From Candidatus Portnoybacteria bacterium CG02_land_8_20_14_3_00_45_8 (GTDB lineage: Bacteria > Patescibacteriota > Minisyncoccia > Portnoybacterales > GWB1-42-6): DNA of 5,189 bases. The number at the start of each line of letters is the position of its first letter. Position 1 is the stretch's first letter. The notes under the pieces were generated by a model. That model saw nothing but the letters and a program-made list of their open reading frames with translations. It had not been told where the DNA came from and searched no databases. Position numbers and translations under genes: made by a program. The stretch is taken from the NCBI GenBank assembly GCA_002780785.1, contig PEUE01000024.1:1-5189 (forward strand), read 5' to 3'. Positions 1 to 5,189 of this stretch are shown piece by piece.

Positions 1-318
1 ATCAGATATTTGCCGGCCTTCCAGGTCTACGTCCAGCCGTCCCTAAAAGAAGGCTTCGGCTACTCGGTCCTGGAGGCCCTGGCCGCTGGCCTGCCGATTG
101 TCGCCTCGTATGTTGGCGGCCTTCCCGAGCTTATAAAAAACGAAGAGAATGGCTTTTTGGTTTTGCCGCGCAATCCAGATATGCTGGCTAAAAAAATAAT
201 GGAATTGCTGCAAAATCCCGCGCTGGCCGCCAAATTCAGCCAAGCCGCCAAACAAAAAATTCAGGAATTCTCTCTGGATAAAATGGTAAAAGAGACGGAA
301 AAAATATATCTGAACTAG
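1..318 (+). CDS. Glycosyltransferase, GT-B fold (GT4-like), C-terminal fragment
   Basis: The frame is open from the first base (I-R-Y-L-P-A-F...), so the gene begins upstream of the window and the TTG at 10 is internal. The 105 residues seen are the end of the C-terminal Rossmann domain of a retaining sugar-nucleotide glycosyltransferase. The E-x7-E signature is present as EGFGYSVLE (fragment residues 17-25), preceded by QPSLK and followed by ALAAGLPIVAS and GGLPELI, the usual nucleotide-sugar binding region. A helical tail ends at TAG. GT4 enzymes are usually about 370-400 residues, so roughly 270 are missing. These enzymes transfer a sugar from NDP-sugar to a lipid-linked or growing glycan at the cytoplasmic membrane face. 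The donor and acceptor cannot be told from this part. The gene converges on two O-antigen-ligase-like genes, which fits a glycan assembly locus. Family call is firm; specificity is unknown. Confidence 0.9.
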   Translation: MRYLPAFQVYVQPSLKEGFGYSVLEALAAGLPIVASYVGGLPELIKNEENGFLVLPRNPDMLAKKIMELLQNPALAAKFSQAAKQKIQEFSLDKMVKETEKIYLN

Positions 319-331
319 CCCAGCCGAAACC

Positions 332-362
332 AAACCGCCCCGCAGCTGCGGGGCGGTTTTTT
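332..362 (+). terminator. Rho-independent terminator between convergent genes
   Basis: A perfect 28-bp palindrome, arms AAACCGCCCCGCAG (332-345) and CTGCGGGGCGGTTT (346-359), is followed by a T-run ending at 362. It lies 13 bp after the glycosyltransferase stop. On the plus strand it is a textbook intrinsic terminator. On the minus strand the same stem is followed by TTTGGTTT, a poorer T-tract, so it may also stop transcription of the convergent ligase gene that ends at 373. Bidirectional use is inferred. Confidence 0.88.
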
Positions 363-372
363 GCTACTCAAA

Positions 373-2622
373 TCACAAACCCAAGCCCTTAATGAATTGT
401 TCGGCTTCCGCTTGATAATTCGGATTAACCTCAACCGCTTTCAACGCGGCCTCTTTAGCTTTTTGCTTATCCCCTGAGCGAGCATAGGTAGCGGCCAGGC
501 CGGCGTAAGGCGCGGCATCGGCGGGTGTCTGAAGTATCCATTCCTGATAAAGAGATATAATCTTGGGCCAATCGCTAGTTTTATCATAAGCGTTGATAAG
601 CTGTTTAATATCCGCTACCTGAAAAGGATGCCCCAGCTCTCTGGCTCTTTTTATTTCGCCCTCGCCGAGTTCCTTATGATTAAGACCGATGGCTATCACG
701 CCATAGTTCCAGTGAGATAATTCCACCTTATCGTTTAAGTCAACCGCGGCTTTAAACAAAGCCAGCGCCTCATCAAACCGGCCCTGAAACATTCGCAACT
801 GACCGACATAAAAATGGAGTTCCTGTCTGGTCGGACTCAATTCCATCGCTTTTTGCAACAACAAATCCGCGTCGGCTAAATAAGAATTGGTCGGCTTGGC
901 CGAAGATAAATAAACGCTGCTTAAAATCATCATAAAACGAGCGTTAAGCGGCTCTTTCTCCAGCGCCCGCTTCATGCCGTCTACCGCCGTCTCAACAAAT
1001 TGCTGTCTGGTCTGTTCGGGCACGCTGGTATCAACAATCAGTTTAACAGCGATATCTTGCGCCCGCATGGCTACTTCCGGCAAACCAAAAGTGCCGATGT
1101 CATAGGCCTCCTTAAATTTGGCTAACGATTGTTCTGTTTGCCCTTGCTGAAAAAACTGCAACGCGGCAATTCCCCGGACACTGGCCAGCGCCGGCTTGAT
1201 ATTAACAAAATACATAACCAGCAAGATTACGGCCATCACCAAAAAATTAAAAACGTAATTGGGCTTAACCGGTTGGCCGGCTTTATCGGCTGGCGCCCCA
1301 AAACTCAACCAAACAATAAAAGCCAAAATTGCGTAAAACATAAGCAGTGTAACTTGGGTATCAAACACAAAAAAGTTTTGCGCGCCGTAAGCGATTAGAA
1401 TCACCGAAAAAATCGCCGCGGTAAAATAATTTATCTTGCCCCGCCGCCAGGCCCGCCATAAATACCGGAAAGCCAAACCTATCATTGCCAAATAGCCAGC
1501 CATACCAACCAAGCCCGTGTTAACCAGAATATCAAGGTAGGCGTTGTGCGCTCGGTCAAACCAGGACTCAACCGGATAAAGATTGGGGTCATAATATTTA
1601 TTGAACAAAATGTAGTAATTTTCCGGCCCCCAGCCAAAAATCGGACGTTCCACAAAACCCCGTAAGCTCATTTTCCAAGCTAAAAAACGCGTCTGTCCAG
1701 TGGTTTCCTGAAGAGAAATATGGGTAACGCGATAAAGGGTGGGGTTATTGACGACAAATCTTGAGTCGCGCGCCAGCCAAATTAGCCCCGCTGCCAAAAC
1801 AACACCGACCAACAAGGCCAGTCCAATTTTTTTATAAACCGCCGCTGACTTAGCCGCCTTCTCATCAATGGATTTTTTGGGAGTAAAAACAAAAAATATT
1901 GCTAAACAAATCAACCCCAAGACCAAGGCCAAGACCGCGCCTCGGGTCTGGGTCTGATACATAATAAACAGATTGATAACGATGGCAAAAATGTAAAAAG
2001 ACCGCCAAACCATATCCCGTTTTTCCAACATAAGCCAGAAAGCAAAAAACGCATTGATTAACAGATAGCCGGCCAAAAACGAAGCGTTGCCGATGGTGCC
2101 GTCAATTCGGACGCCGCCGCTGGAAGCAAAAATGCCGAGCATCTGCGCAAAACCAAATAGCGCTTCCAGAACGCTGGCAATAACCGAGCAATCAAAAAAA
2201 GTATGCCAGTTCTCTTTCCGTTTGAAAACATTGACTGCTACAAATAAAAAGCCCAAATAATGAAACAGCGAAATCAGGCCGGCCATGCGCTCATAGTTTG
2301 ACCAAAAGCTATGGTAAGTGTTTACGCCAAAGACTGAAGACAAAACCATCACCACAAAATAAATTAAAATCGCCTTAAAAAGCCAGGAGGAACGCGGCCG
2401 ATAGGTCGGCTCTCTTAAGGCCAAAAACAGATACAGCGCAAAAATTATTTCCACCACTATTTGGAAGAGAATCTGCTTGGGGAAAATATAAGGGAAGATA
2501 AAAGTTCCGCTGACAATCAACGGCATAAATAAAGAAGCGAAGAGGCCGGTTTTAATAATTGTCAACAGCCAAGACATTTGAGCTGACTTGATTGGTTTTT
2601 GGGACACGGAAATAAATTTCAA
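373..2622 (-). CDS. O-antigen ligase/polymerase-like (Wzy_C) membrane protein with C-terminal TPR domain (ligase 1)
   Basis: 749 aa ending in TGA. About 13 membrane helices lie within residues 20-475 (roughly 20-42, 49-69, 81-99, 113-133, 143-165, 180-199, 208-222, 229-247, 266-284, 360-385, 399-416, 421-441, 456-475). Between helices 9 and 10 is a large extracytoplasmic loop (285-359) with the Wzy_C hallmarks: R312 in TRFLAW, FGWGPEN at 329-335 and FDRAHN with H359. Arg and His in this loop are the residues known to matter in WaaL-type ligases. TRG (226-228) and GNA (178-180) are also family-like. Residues 481-749 are TPR-like helical repeats (for example 603-631 and 705-735), probably outside the membrane. 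The family joins lipid-linked glycan to an acceptor (lipid A, protein) or polymerises repeat units; which applies here is open. The start is uncertain: TTG 2622 sits directly after an in-frame TGA; GTG 2607 would match the N-terminal length of the paralogue at 2744-4954 (12 residues before the shared Trp in both); ATG 2577 is also possible. None has a well-placed Shine-Dalgarno. No inserted palindromes are seen in this gene. Confidence 0.88.
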   Translation of the reverse strand: MKFISVSQKPIKSAQMSWLLTIIKTGLFASLFMPLIVSGTFIFPYIFPKQILFQIVVEIIFALYLFLALREPTYRPRSSWLFKAILIYFVVMVLSSVFGVNTYHSFWSNYERMAGLISLFHYLGFLFVAVNVFKRKENWHTFFDCSVIASVLEALFGFAQMLGIFASSGGVRIDGTIGNASFLAGYLLINAFFAFWLMLEKRDMVWRSFYIFAIVINLFIMYQTQTRGAVLALVLGLICLAIFFVFTPKKSIDEKAAKSAAVYKKIGLALLVGVVLAAGLIWLARDSRFVVNNPTLYRVTHISLQETTGQTRFLAWKMSLRGFVERPIFGWGPENYYILFNKYYDPNLYPVESWFDRAHNAYLDILVNTGLVGMAGYLAMIGLAFRYLWRAWRRGKINYFTAAIFSVILIAYGAQNFFVFDTQVTLLMFYAILAFIVWLSFGAPADKAGQPVKPNYVFNFLVMAVILLVMYFVNIKPALASVRGIAALQFFQQGQTEQSLAKFKEAYDIGTFGLPEVAMRAQDIAVKLIVDTSVPEQTRQQFVETAVDGMKRALEKEPLNARFMMILSSVYLSSAKPTNSYLADADLLLQKAMELSPTRQELHFYVGQLRMFQGRFDEALALFKAAVDLNDKVELSHWNYGVIAIGLNHKELGEGEIKRARELGHPFQVADIKQLINAYDKTSDWPKIISLYQEWILQTPADAAPYAGLAATYARSGDKQKAKEAALKAVEVNPNYQAEAEQFIKGLGL

Positions 2623-2625
2623 TCA

Positions 2626-2723
2626 CCAAGATACAAGATACAAACAAATCGCAATAACCAAATTACAAATTCAAAACGTTTGGTTATTGATAATTTAAAT
2701 ATTGTTTGGTTATTGTTTCTTGG
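2626..2723. repeat. AT-rich intergenic palindromic repeat, copy 1
   Basis: About 98 bp filling most of the 121-bp spacer between the two ligase genes. The outer arms CCAAGATACAA (2626-2636) and TTGTTTCTTGG (2713-2723) are inverted repeats matching at 10 of 11 positions. Inside, CAATAACCAAA (2652-2662) is perfectly inverted by TTTGGTTATTG twice (2679-2689 and 2705-2715). The same arrangement recurs at 4969-5072 in the same orientation. Function unknown. It could be a MITE-like or REP-like element, a transcript processing or attenuation structure, or both. I saw no convincing promoter within it. Confidence 0.8.
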
Positions 2724-2743
2724 CCATTGTTTCTTTTAATATT

Positions 2744-4954
2744 TTATTTTATTTTTTCCCAATATTTCCGCACGTCCTCCCCAATTATCGGGCTAATCTG
2801 TTGGGCTTCGACCACTACCCGCTCGCCCAGTTGCTTGTCTCCCCGCAAAGCGTAATCAGCGACCAAAATCAGATAAGCGTCTTTTTTGGTTGGGCTCAAC
2901 TCTTTAATCTTATTGGCTAAAGATATTGCTTCGTCAAGCCCTGAGGGATATTGATTGGAAAAATAAAGGTCCAGCCACGCCAGCGCCACGTAATTTCTGG
3001 CTTGGCTGGGCGAGCGGGCAATCACTTTTTTCAATTCCGCCACGGCAACTTTATAAAAATCATCACTCTCAGCCAAGGACGGCGCTTGGTCAATTTTAGT
3101 AAGGTAGTCAATTGACGTTTGATAAACAATCTCCGGCGAGGCAAAGGTCTTAAGCGCCAAGGCGCTAGCCAACAATTGGCTCGCCTTAGTTGCGCCAGCC
3201 GGCGACAGCGATAAAATCTGATTGGCGCGGTAGCTGGCCAACATCGGCTTAATATTATAACAATAGACAAAAAACAATAAACAGATAACAGCCAACAAGA
3301 AAGCCATTTTTTTAAAAACACTAAAATTGTCATTGCGAGGAGCGCTACTCTGCTCAAGCGGAGTAGCGCGACGCGGCAATCTCATGTTTGTCTCGCTTTC
3401 CGCGGGATTGCCATGCCCCTCGGCTTCGCTCGGGGCTCGCAATGACATGTTGCTCACCAACGCCAGCACAAAAAACAGCATCAAATAGGAAACAAAGGTA
3501 TCAAAAATAAACAGGTTCTGGACCAGATAAGCCGTCAGGAGCGAACCAAGTAAAATCACCGATGTCCGTTGAGTTATCCAGCACTTAGCGATTCTAAATA
3601 AATACCAACCGGCAACAACCATTAGACCCAAATAACTCAACAAGCCCAGCCACCCCGAAGTCACGCCGTAGTCAAAAATAAAGTTGTGCGCCCGGTCAAA
3701 GCCATAGGCCTCCCGACCAGCCAGCCGCGGATCAAAATATCTATTGGCCGCCACACTGAAATTTTCCGGACCAAAACCAAATAACGGCCTCTCCTGCCAG
3801 GCCTGCCGTGCTCCCTGCCATAAAAACAAACGGCTCTGAATGGTAGCGTCTTTTAAAGAAATTGAAGCCACCCGCGACAAAACGGAATTATTTTTAACCA
3901 AAGCGGTGTCTCGGGCGAGAAAAAGCCCAGCGAATAAAATGAAAATCGCGGCCAAAACGATAATCGGCCATTTTTTAAATTCCTTAAATCCCCCCTCGCC
4001 CCCCTTTAAAAAGGGGGGAATAGATTTGTGGTCTTTGTAAAAAAGAGGGGTTATCGCTAATAACACTAAAAAAACAACAACGCCCACCGCTAAGCCCAGC
4101 CACGCGCCGCGCGTGCCGGTGAGCGCCAAGGCAAAAGAATTAAGAATTATGAATAATGAATAAAGGAAAACTCCGGTTTTTGACTTCACTGCGTTCCGTT
4201 CAGACAATTTATTATTTCCGCCCATTGGGCCCGTCGAAGGAAAACTAATTAATAATAAATACCCCGCCAAAAAAATATTAAAAATTAAATAACTGCCCAA
4301 AATACCGGCGTTGCCGATCAGAGAATAAACTCGGTCGCTCTGGGGCAAAAGACTGCTCAAACTAAAAAAATGCTGACAGATGGCGAGGAGAGAAATTAGG
4401 GCGCTGGTAAGAACAGAAACTATTATTAGCTGGCGACTAAAACTTTGGCCTTTAAATCCCCCCCAACCCCCCTTTAAAAAGGGGGGTGTTTTGTTTTTGT
4501 CGCTGTCAATACTAAAAACCGCGCTTAACAAAAAAAAGAAAACAATAAAGTGTAGCAGGCCAAAAAGTCCAATTCCCCGCTCCAAATTTCCCCAAAAGCT
4601 GGTATAAAAATCAGCGCCAAAAAAAGCAGAAAATAATGAGATTATTAAAAAAACTAAAACTGATAAACTTAAAATCCCCCCCGCCTGCCAACGCCTGATG
4701 TCGTAGGCACTGGCGGGCAGGCCTCTCCCCCCTTTAAAAAGGGGGGGAAAAAATTTTGTCGGATATTTCAAAGCCAAATAAAAATAACCAACCGCGGCCA
4801 GCTCCACCAAAATCCGAAAAGCAAAGGCCTTAGGACTGGTATAAGGAAACAGAAAACTGGCCGACATTAGCAAAGGCGTCAGCAAACAAAGACCCAACAG
4901 AATTTTAAGCAGCCATAAAATACGAGAGTCGGCTTTTGATAAAAGAATCCTCAT
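2744..4954 (-). CDS. O-antigen ligase/polymerase-like (Wzy_C) membrane protein with short TPR tail and in-frame palindromic insertions (ligase 2)
   Basis: 736 aa, ATG to TAA. An in-frame TGA 9 bp before the ATG and the next Met at residue 30 make this start nearly certain, yet there is no Shine-Dalgarno. It has the same plan as ligase 1: about 13 membrane helices up to residue ~566, GNAG (214-217), TRG (281-283), a large outer loop with R375 (SRLFLW), FGFGPEN (392-398) and FDRAHN with H423, then NIKP (567-570) and a TPR-like tail of about 165 residues, shorter than the ~270 of ligase 1. The active-site loop is almost the same length in both (75 versus 74 residues from ARD to the His), so activity is probably kept. 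By contrast, FPY to NIKP is 100 residues longer here. Most of that is four repeat-derived insertions at residues 70-94, 157-168, 313-324 and 503-542, plus a possible fifth near 238-258. Likely role: transfer or polymerisation of lipid-linked glycan at the outer membrane face; acceptor unknown. Probably co-transcribed with the 373-2622 gene, 121 bp downstream. Confidence 0.87.
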   Translation of the reverse strand: MRILLSKADSRILWLLKILLGLCLLTPLLMSASFLFPYTSPKAFAFRILVELAAVGYFYLALKYPTKFFPPLFKGGRGLPASAYDIRRWQAGGILSLSVLVFLIISLFSAFFGADFYTSFWGNLERGIGLFGLLHFIVFFFLLSAVFSIDSDKNKTPPFLKGGWGGFKGQSFSRQLIIVSVLTSALISLLAICQHFFSLSSLLPQSDRVYSLIGNAGILGSYLIFNIFLAGYLLLISFPSTGPMGGNNKLSERNAVKSKTGVFLYSLFIILNSFALALTGTRGAWLGLAVGVVVFLVLLAITPLFYKDHKSIPPFLKGGEGGFKEFKKWPIIVLAAIFILFAGLFLARDTALVKNNSVLSRVASISLKDATIQSRLFLWQGARQAWQERPLFGFGPENFSVAANRYFDPRLAGREAYGFDRAHNFIFDYGVTSGWLGLLSYLGLMVVAGWYLFRIAKCWITQRTSVILLGSLLTAYLVQNLFIFDTFVSYLMLFFVLALVSNMSLRAPSEAEGHGNPAESETNMRLPRRATPLEQSSAPRNDNFSVFKKMAFLLAVICLLFFVYCYNIKPMLASYRANQILSLSPAGATKASQLLASALALKTFASPEIVYQTSIDYLTKIDQAPSLAESDDFYKVAVAELKKVIARSPSQARNYVALAWLDLYFSNQYPSGLDEAISLANKIKELSPTKKDAYLILVADYALRGDKQLGERVVVEAQQISPIIGEDVRKYWEKIK
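3328..3447. repeat. 120-bp palindromic element inserted in frame in ligase 2
   Basis: Bounded by perfect 12-bp inverted repeats TGTCATTGCGAG (3328-3339) and CTCGCAATGACA (3436-3447). Inside are three further hairpins in a row: GCGCTACTC/GAGTAGCGC (3342-3350 with 3361-3369), GGCAATC/GATTGCC (3375-3381 with 3406-3412) and GCCCC/GGGGC (3415-3419 with 3432-3436), so the whole could fold like a cloverleaf. At 120 bp it adds exactly 40 codons, read as polar residues 503-542 (MSLRAPSEAE...SSAPRND) between predicted helices 12 and 13. The matching loop in ligase 1 is a short FGAPADKAG... linker. Ends of the type GTCATTGCGAG are, from memory, common in dispersed bacterial palindromic repeats. Confidence 0.88.
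3986..4018. repeat. 33-bp C-run/T3A5/G-run palindromic element, copy A
   Basis: AAAT, six C, TCG, six C, TTTAAAAA, six G. The right part (3999-4018) is a 9-bp perfect inverted repeat around two bases. It lies inside ligase 2 on exact codon boundaries and is read on the minus strand as PPFLKGGEGGF (residues 313-323), followed by K324, in the loop between predicted helices 8 and 9. The same peptide pattern appears at residues 157-168, which is unlikely unless both come from one repeat. Confidence 0.88.
4183..4240. repeat. Possible fifth repeat-derived insertion in ligase 2
   Basis: From GACTTCACTGCG to GGGCCCGTCGAAGG the sequence encodes a polar stretch (FPSTGPMGG...LSERNAVKS, about residues 238-258) where ligase 1 has only a short loop. 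From GNA to TRG, ligase 2 is 19 residues longer. The ends could pair weakly (CTTCAC with GTcGAAG, one bulge), and GCCCATTGGGC inside is a near-palindrome. No second copy is present in the window, so this could be ordinary loop divergence. Confidence 0.35.
4454..4486. repeat. 33-bp C-run/T3A5/G-run palindromic element, copy B
   Basis: AAAT, seven C, AA, six C, TTTAAAAA, six G; the same 33-bp length as copy A at 3986-4018. The 9-bp inverted repeat around two bases is at 4467-4486. On the minus strand it is read in the same phase as copy A, giving PPFLKGGWGGF (residues 157-167), followed by K168, in the loop between predicted helices 4 and 5 of ligase 2. Confidence 0.88.
4672..4746. repeat. C-run/T3A5/G-run element, copy C, interrupted by a nested palindrome
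   Basis: The left part AAAT plus a C-run (4672-4681) and the right part TCT, six C, TTTAAAAA, six G (4724-4746) together make a 33-bp element with the layout of copies A and B. A 42-bp insert (4682-4723) splits it. On the minus strand it is read as residues 70-94 (PPLFKGGRG...QAGGI), between predicted helices 2 and 3 of ligase 2. An extra G at 4747 puts it one base out of phase with copies A and B, so it reads PPLFKGG rather than PPFLKGG and still has no stop. Confidence 0.82.
4682..4723. repeat. 42-bp palindromic element nested in copy C
   Basis: Arms GCCTGCC (4683-4689) and GGCAGGC (4716-4722) pair perfectly. After a two-base AA bulge, CGCC (4692-4695) pairs with GGCG (4712-4715). An alternative inner stem is GCCT (4693-4696) with AGGC (4705-4708). 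Removing 4682-4723 restores a 33-bp parent element, so the insert is 42 bp, 14 codons. It is read as residues close to LPASAYDIRRWQA (79-91). Confidence 0.75.
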
Positions 4955-4968
4955 AAATAATCAAGACA

Positions 4969-5072
4969 CAAGAAACAAGATACAAACAAATTACAATAAC
5001 CAAATCTAAAAATTCAAACCGGTTTAATTATTGAATGCTGAATTTTGTGATTTGTTTGGTTATTGTTTCTTG
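4969..5072. repeat. AT-rich intergenic palindromic repeat, copy 2
   Basis: This repeat matches the one at 2626-2723 and fills most of the 119-bp spacer upstream of ligase 2. The outer arms CAAGAAACAA (4969-4978) and TTGTTTCTTG (5063-5072) are perfect, as are the core arms CAATAACCAAA (4994-5004) and TTTGGTTATTG (5055-5065). It shares AAGATACAAACAAAT and TTTGGTTATTGTTTCTTGG with copy 1, while the centre has diverged. Repeat-like sequence (TTATTG) continues past the right end and contains the stop codon of the upstream TPR gene. Confidence 0.8.
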
Positions 5073-5073
5073 G

Positions 5074-5189
5074 TTATTGAGTTTTTTTTCTAAGTTCTGC
5101 CAAGTCATCTTTCGCCGCCTGATTATCTGGCGTTAACTTCAGCAGCTTCTCATACCACTCTATCGCCTTATCCGTCTGACCAGTATCGC
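5074..5189 (-). CDS. C-terminal end of a TPR-repeat protein (partial)
   Basis: The frame is open from the right edge (first whole codon at 5187) and gives 37 residues, beginning DTGQTDKAIEWYEKLLKLTP, then a charged helix ending in KKTQ and TAA. G-x-x-x-x-A-x-x-x-Y-x-x-x-L-x-x-x-P is the second half of a TPR motif plus a capping helix. It is on the same strand and 119 bp upstream of ligase 2. Both ligases in the window end in TPR-like repeats, so this could be the tail of a third ligase of the same kind, or a separate TPR protein; the fragment cannot decide. Its stop codon lies in a CAATAACCAAG stretch that belongs to the intergenic repeat, so the repeat may have set the present C-terminus. 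Confidence 0.75.
   Translation of the reverse strand, partial: DTGQTDKAIEWYEKLLKLTPDNQAAKDDLAELRKKTQ

Noticed and set aside
43..333. Minus-strand frames opposite the glycosyltransferase
   Set aside because: The opposite strand has an unmistakable GT4 signature; these are antisense shadows.
2702..2920. Plus-strand 72-codon frame with a hydrophobic N-terminus
   Set aside because: It starts in the intergenic repeat and runs antisense to the ligase 2 TPR tail. No family likeness or RBS was seen.
3031..3357. Minus-strand open frame of 108 codons beginning MSRVALLAMT
   Set aside because: It overlaps ligase 2 in another frame. Its start comes from the 120-bp palindromic element and the rest is arginine/leucine-rich out-of-frame translation.
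4137..4170. Low-complexity TTAAGAATTATGAATAATGAATAA as another inserted repeat
   Set aside because: It aligns without a gap to a membrane helix of ligase 1 (before TRG), so it is ordinary coding sequence with biased composition.
3840..4607. Plus-strand small frames containing NPPSPPFKKGG and NPPQPPFKKGG
   Set aside because: These are the antisense reading of the 33-bp palindromes inside ligase 2. The shared peptide comes from the repeat, not from a gene family.
3986..4747. CRISPR-like or tandem repeat array
   Set aside because: The three copies are several hundred bases or about 200 bases apart, separated by conserved coding sequence rather than spacers of similar length.
3986..4747. Intragenic transcription terminators or G-quadruplexes at the G/C-run elements
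   Set aside because: The stems lack a following T-tract on either strand, and each has too few separate G-runs for a confident quadruplex call.
4955..5073. Sigma-70-like promoter in the spacer before ligase 2
   Set aside because: TTGAAT and TATTGT can be found on the minus strand but their spacing is too short, and AT-rich sequence yields such matches by chance.

Overview
The window is a fragment of a surface-polysaccharide or glycoconjugate locus. Moderate GC, genes with no clear Shine-Dalgarno, and spacers and genes loaded with short palindromic repeats suggest an uncultivated bacterium, perhaps of the Patescibacteria/CPR type. That placement is an inference from repeat style and gene content, not a measurement. 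TGA, TAG and TAA all end genes here, so the standard bacterial code fits.

Layout. (1) 1-318, plus strand: the C-terminal third of a GT-B (GT4-like) glycosyltransferase, followed by a perfect GC-rich hairpin with a T-tract that also separates it from the convergent genes. (2) 373-2622, minus: a 749-aa O-antigen ligase/polymerase-like (Wzy_C) membrane protein with a C-terminal TPR domain. (3) 2744-4954, minus: a second, divergent 736-aa protein of the same architecture. (4) 5074-5189, minus: the last 37 residues of another TPR protein, cut by the window edge. On the minus strand the order is TPR gene, ligase 2, ligase 1. The spacers of 119 and 121 bp are almost entirely filled by two copies of one AT-rich palindromic repeat.

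The glycosyltransferase would assemble glycan on a lipid carrier, and the two ligase-like proteins would polymerise it or transfer it to an acceptor outside the membrane. Both keep the family's key Arg and His in the large extracytoplasmic loop.

The striking part is ligase 2. Its reading frame has absorbed at least four palindromic repeat insertions, and perhaps a fifth, that its neighbour lacks: three copies of a 33-bp C6/T3A5/G6 element (11 codons), one of which carries a nested 42-bp palindrome, and one 120-bp element with 12-bp terminal inverted repeats (40 codons). All keep the frame, and by my topology reading all fall in cytoplasmic loops between membrane helices. Together the four clear elements add about 87 residues and account for most of the extra length of the membrane domain compared with ligase 1. 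This resembles what is known of Rickettsia palindromic elements. I see no CRISPR, tRNA, rRNA or transposase gene.
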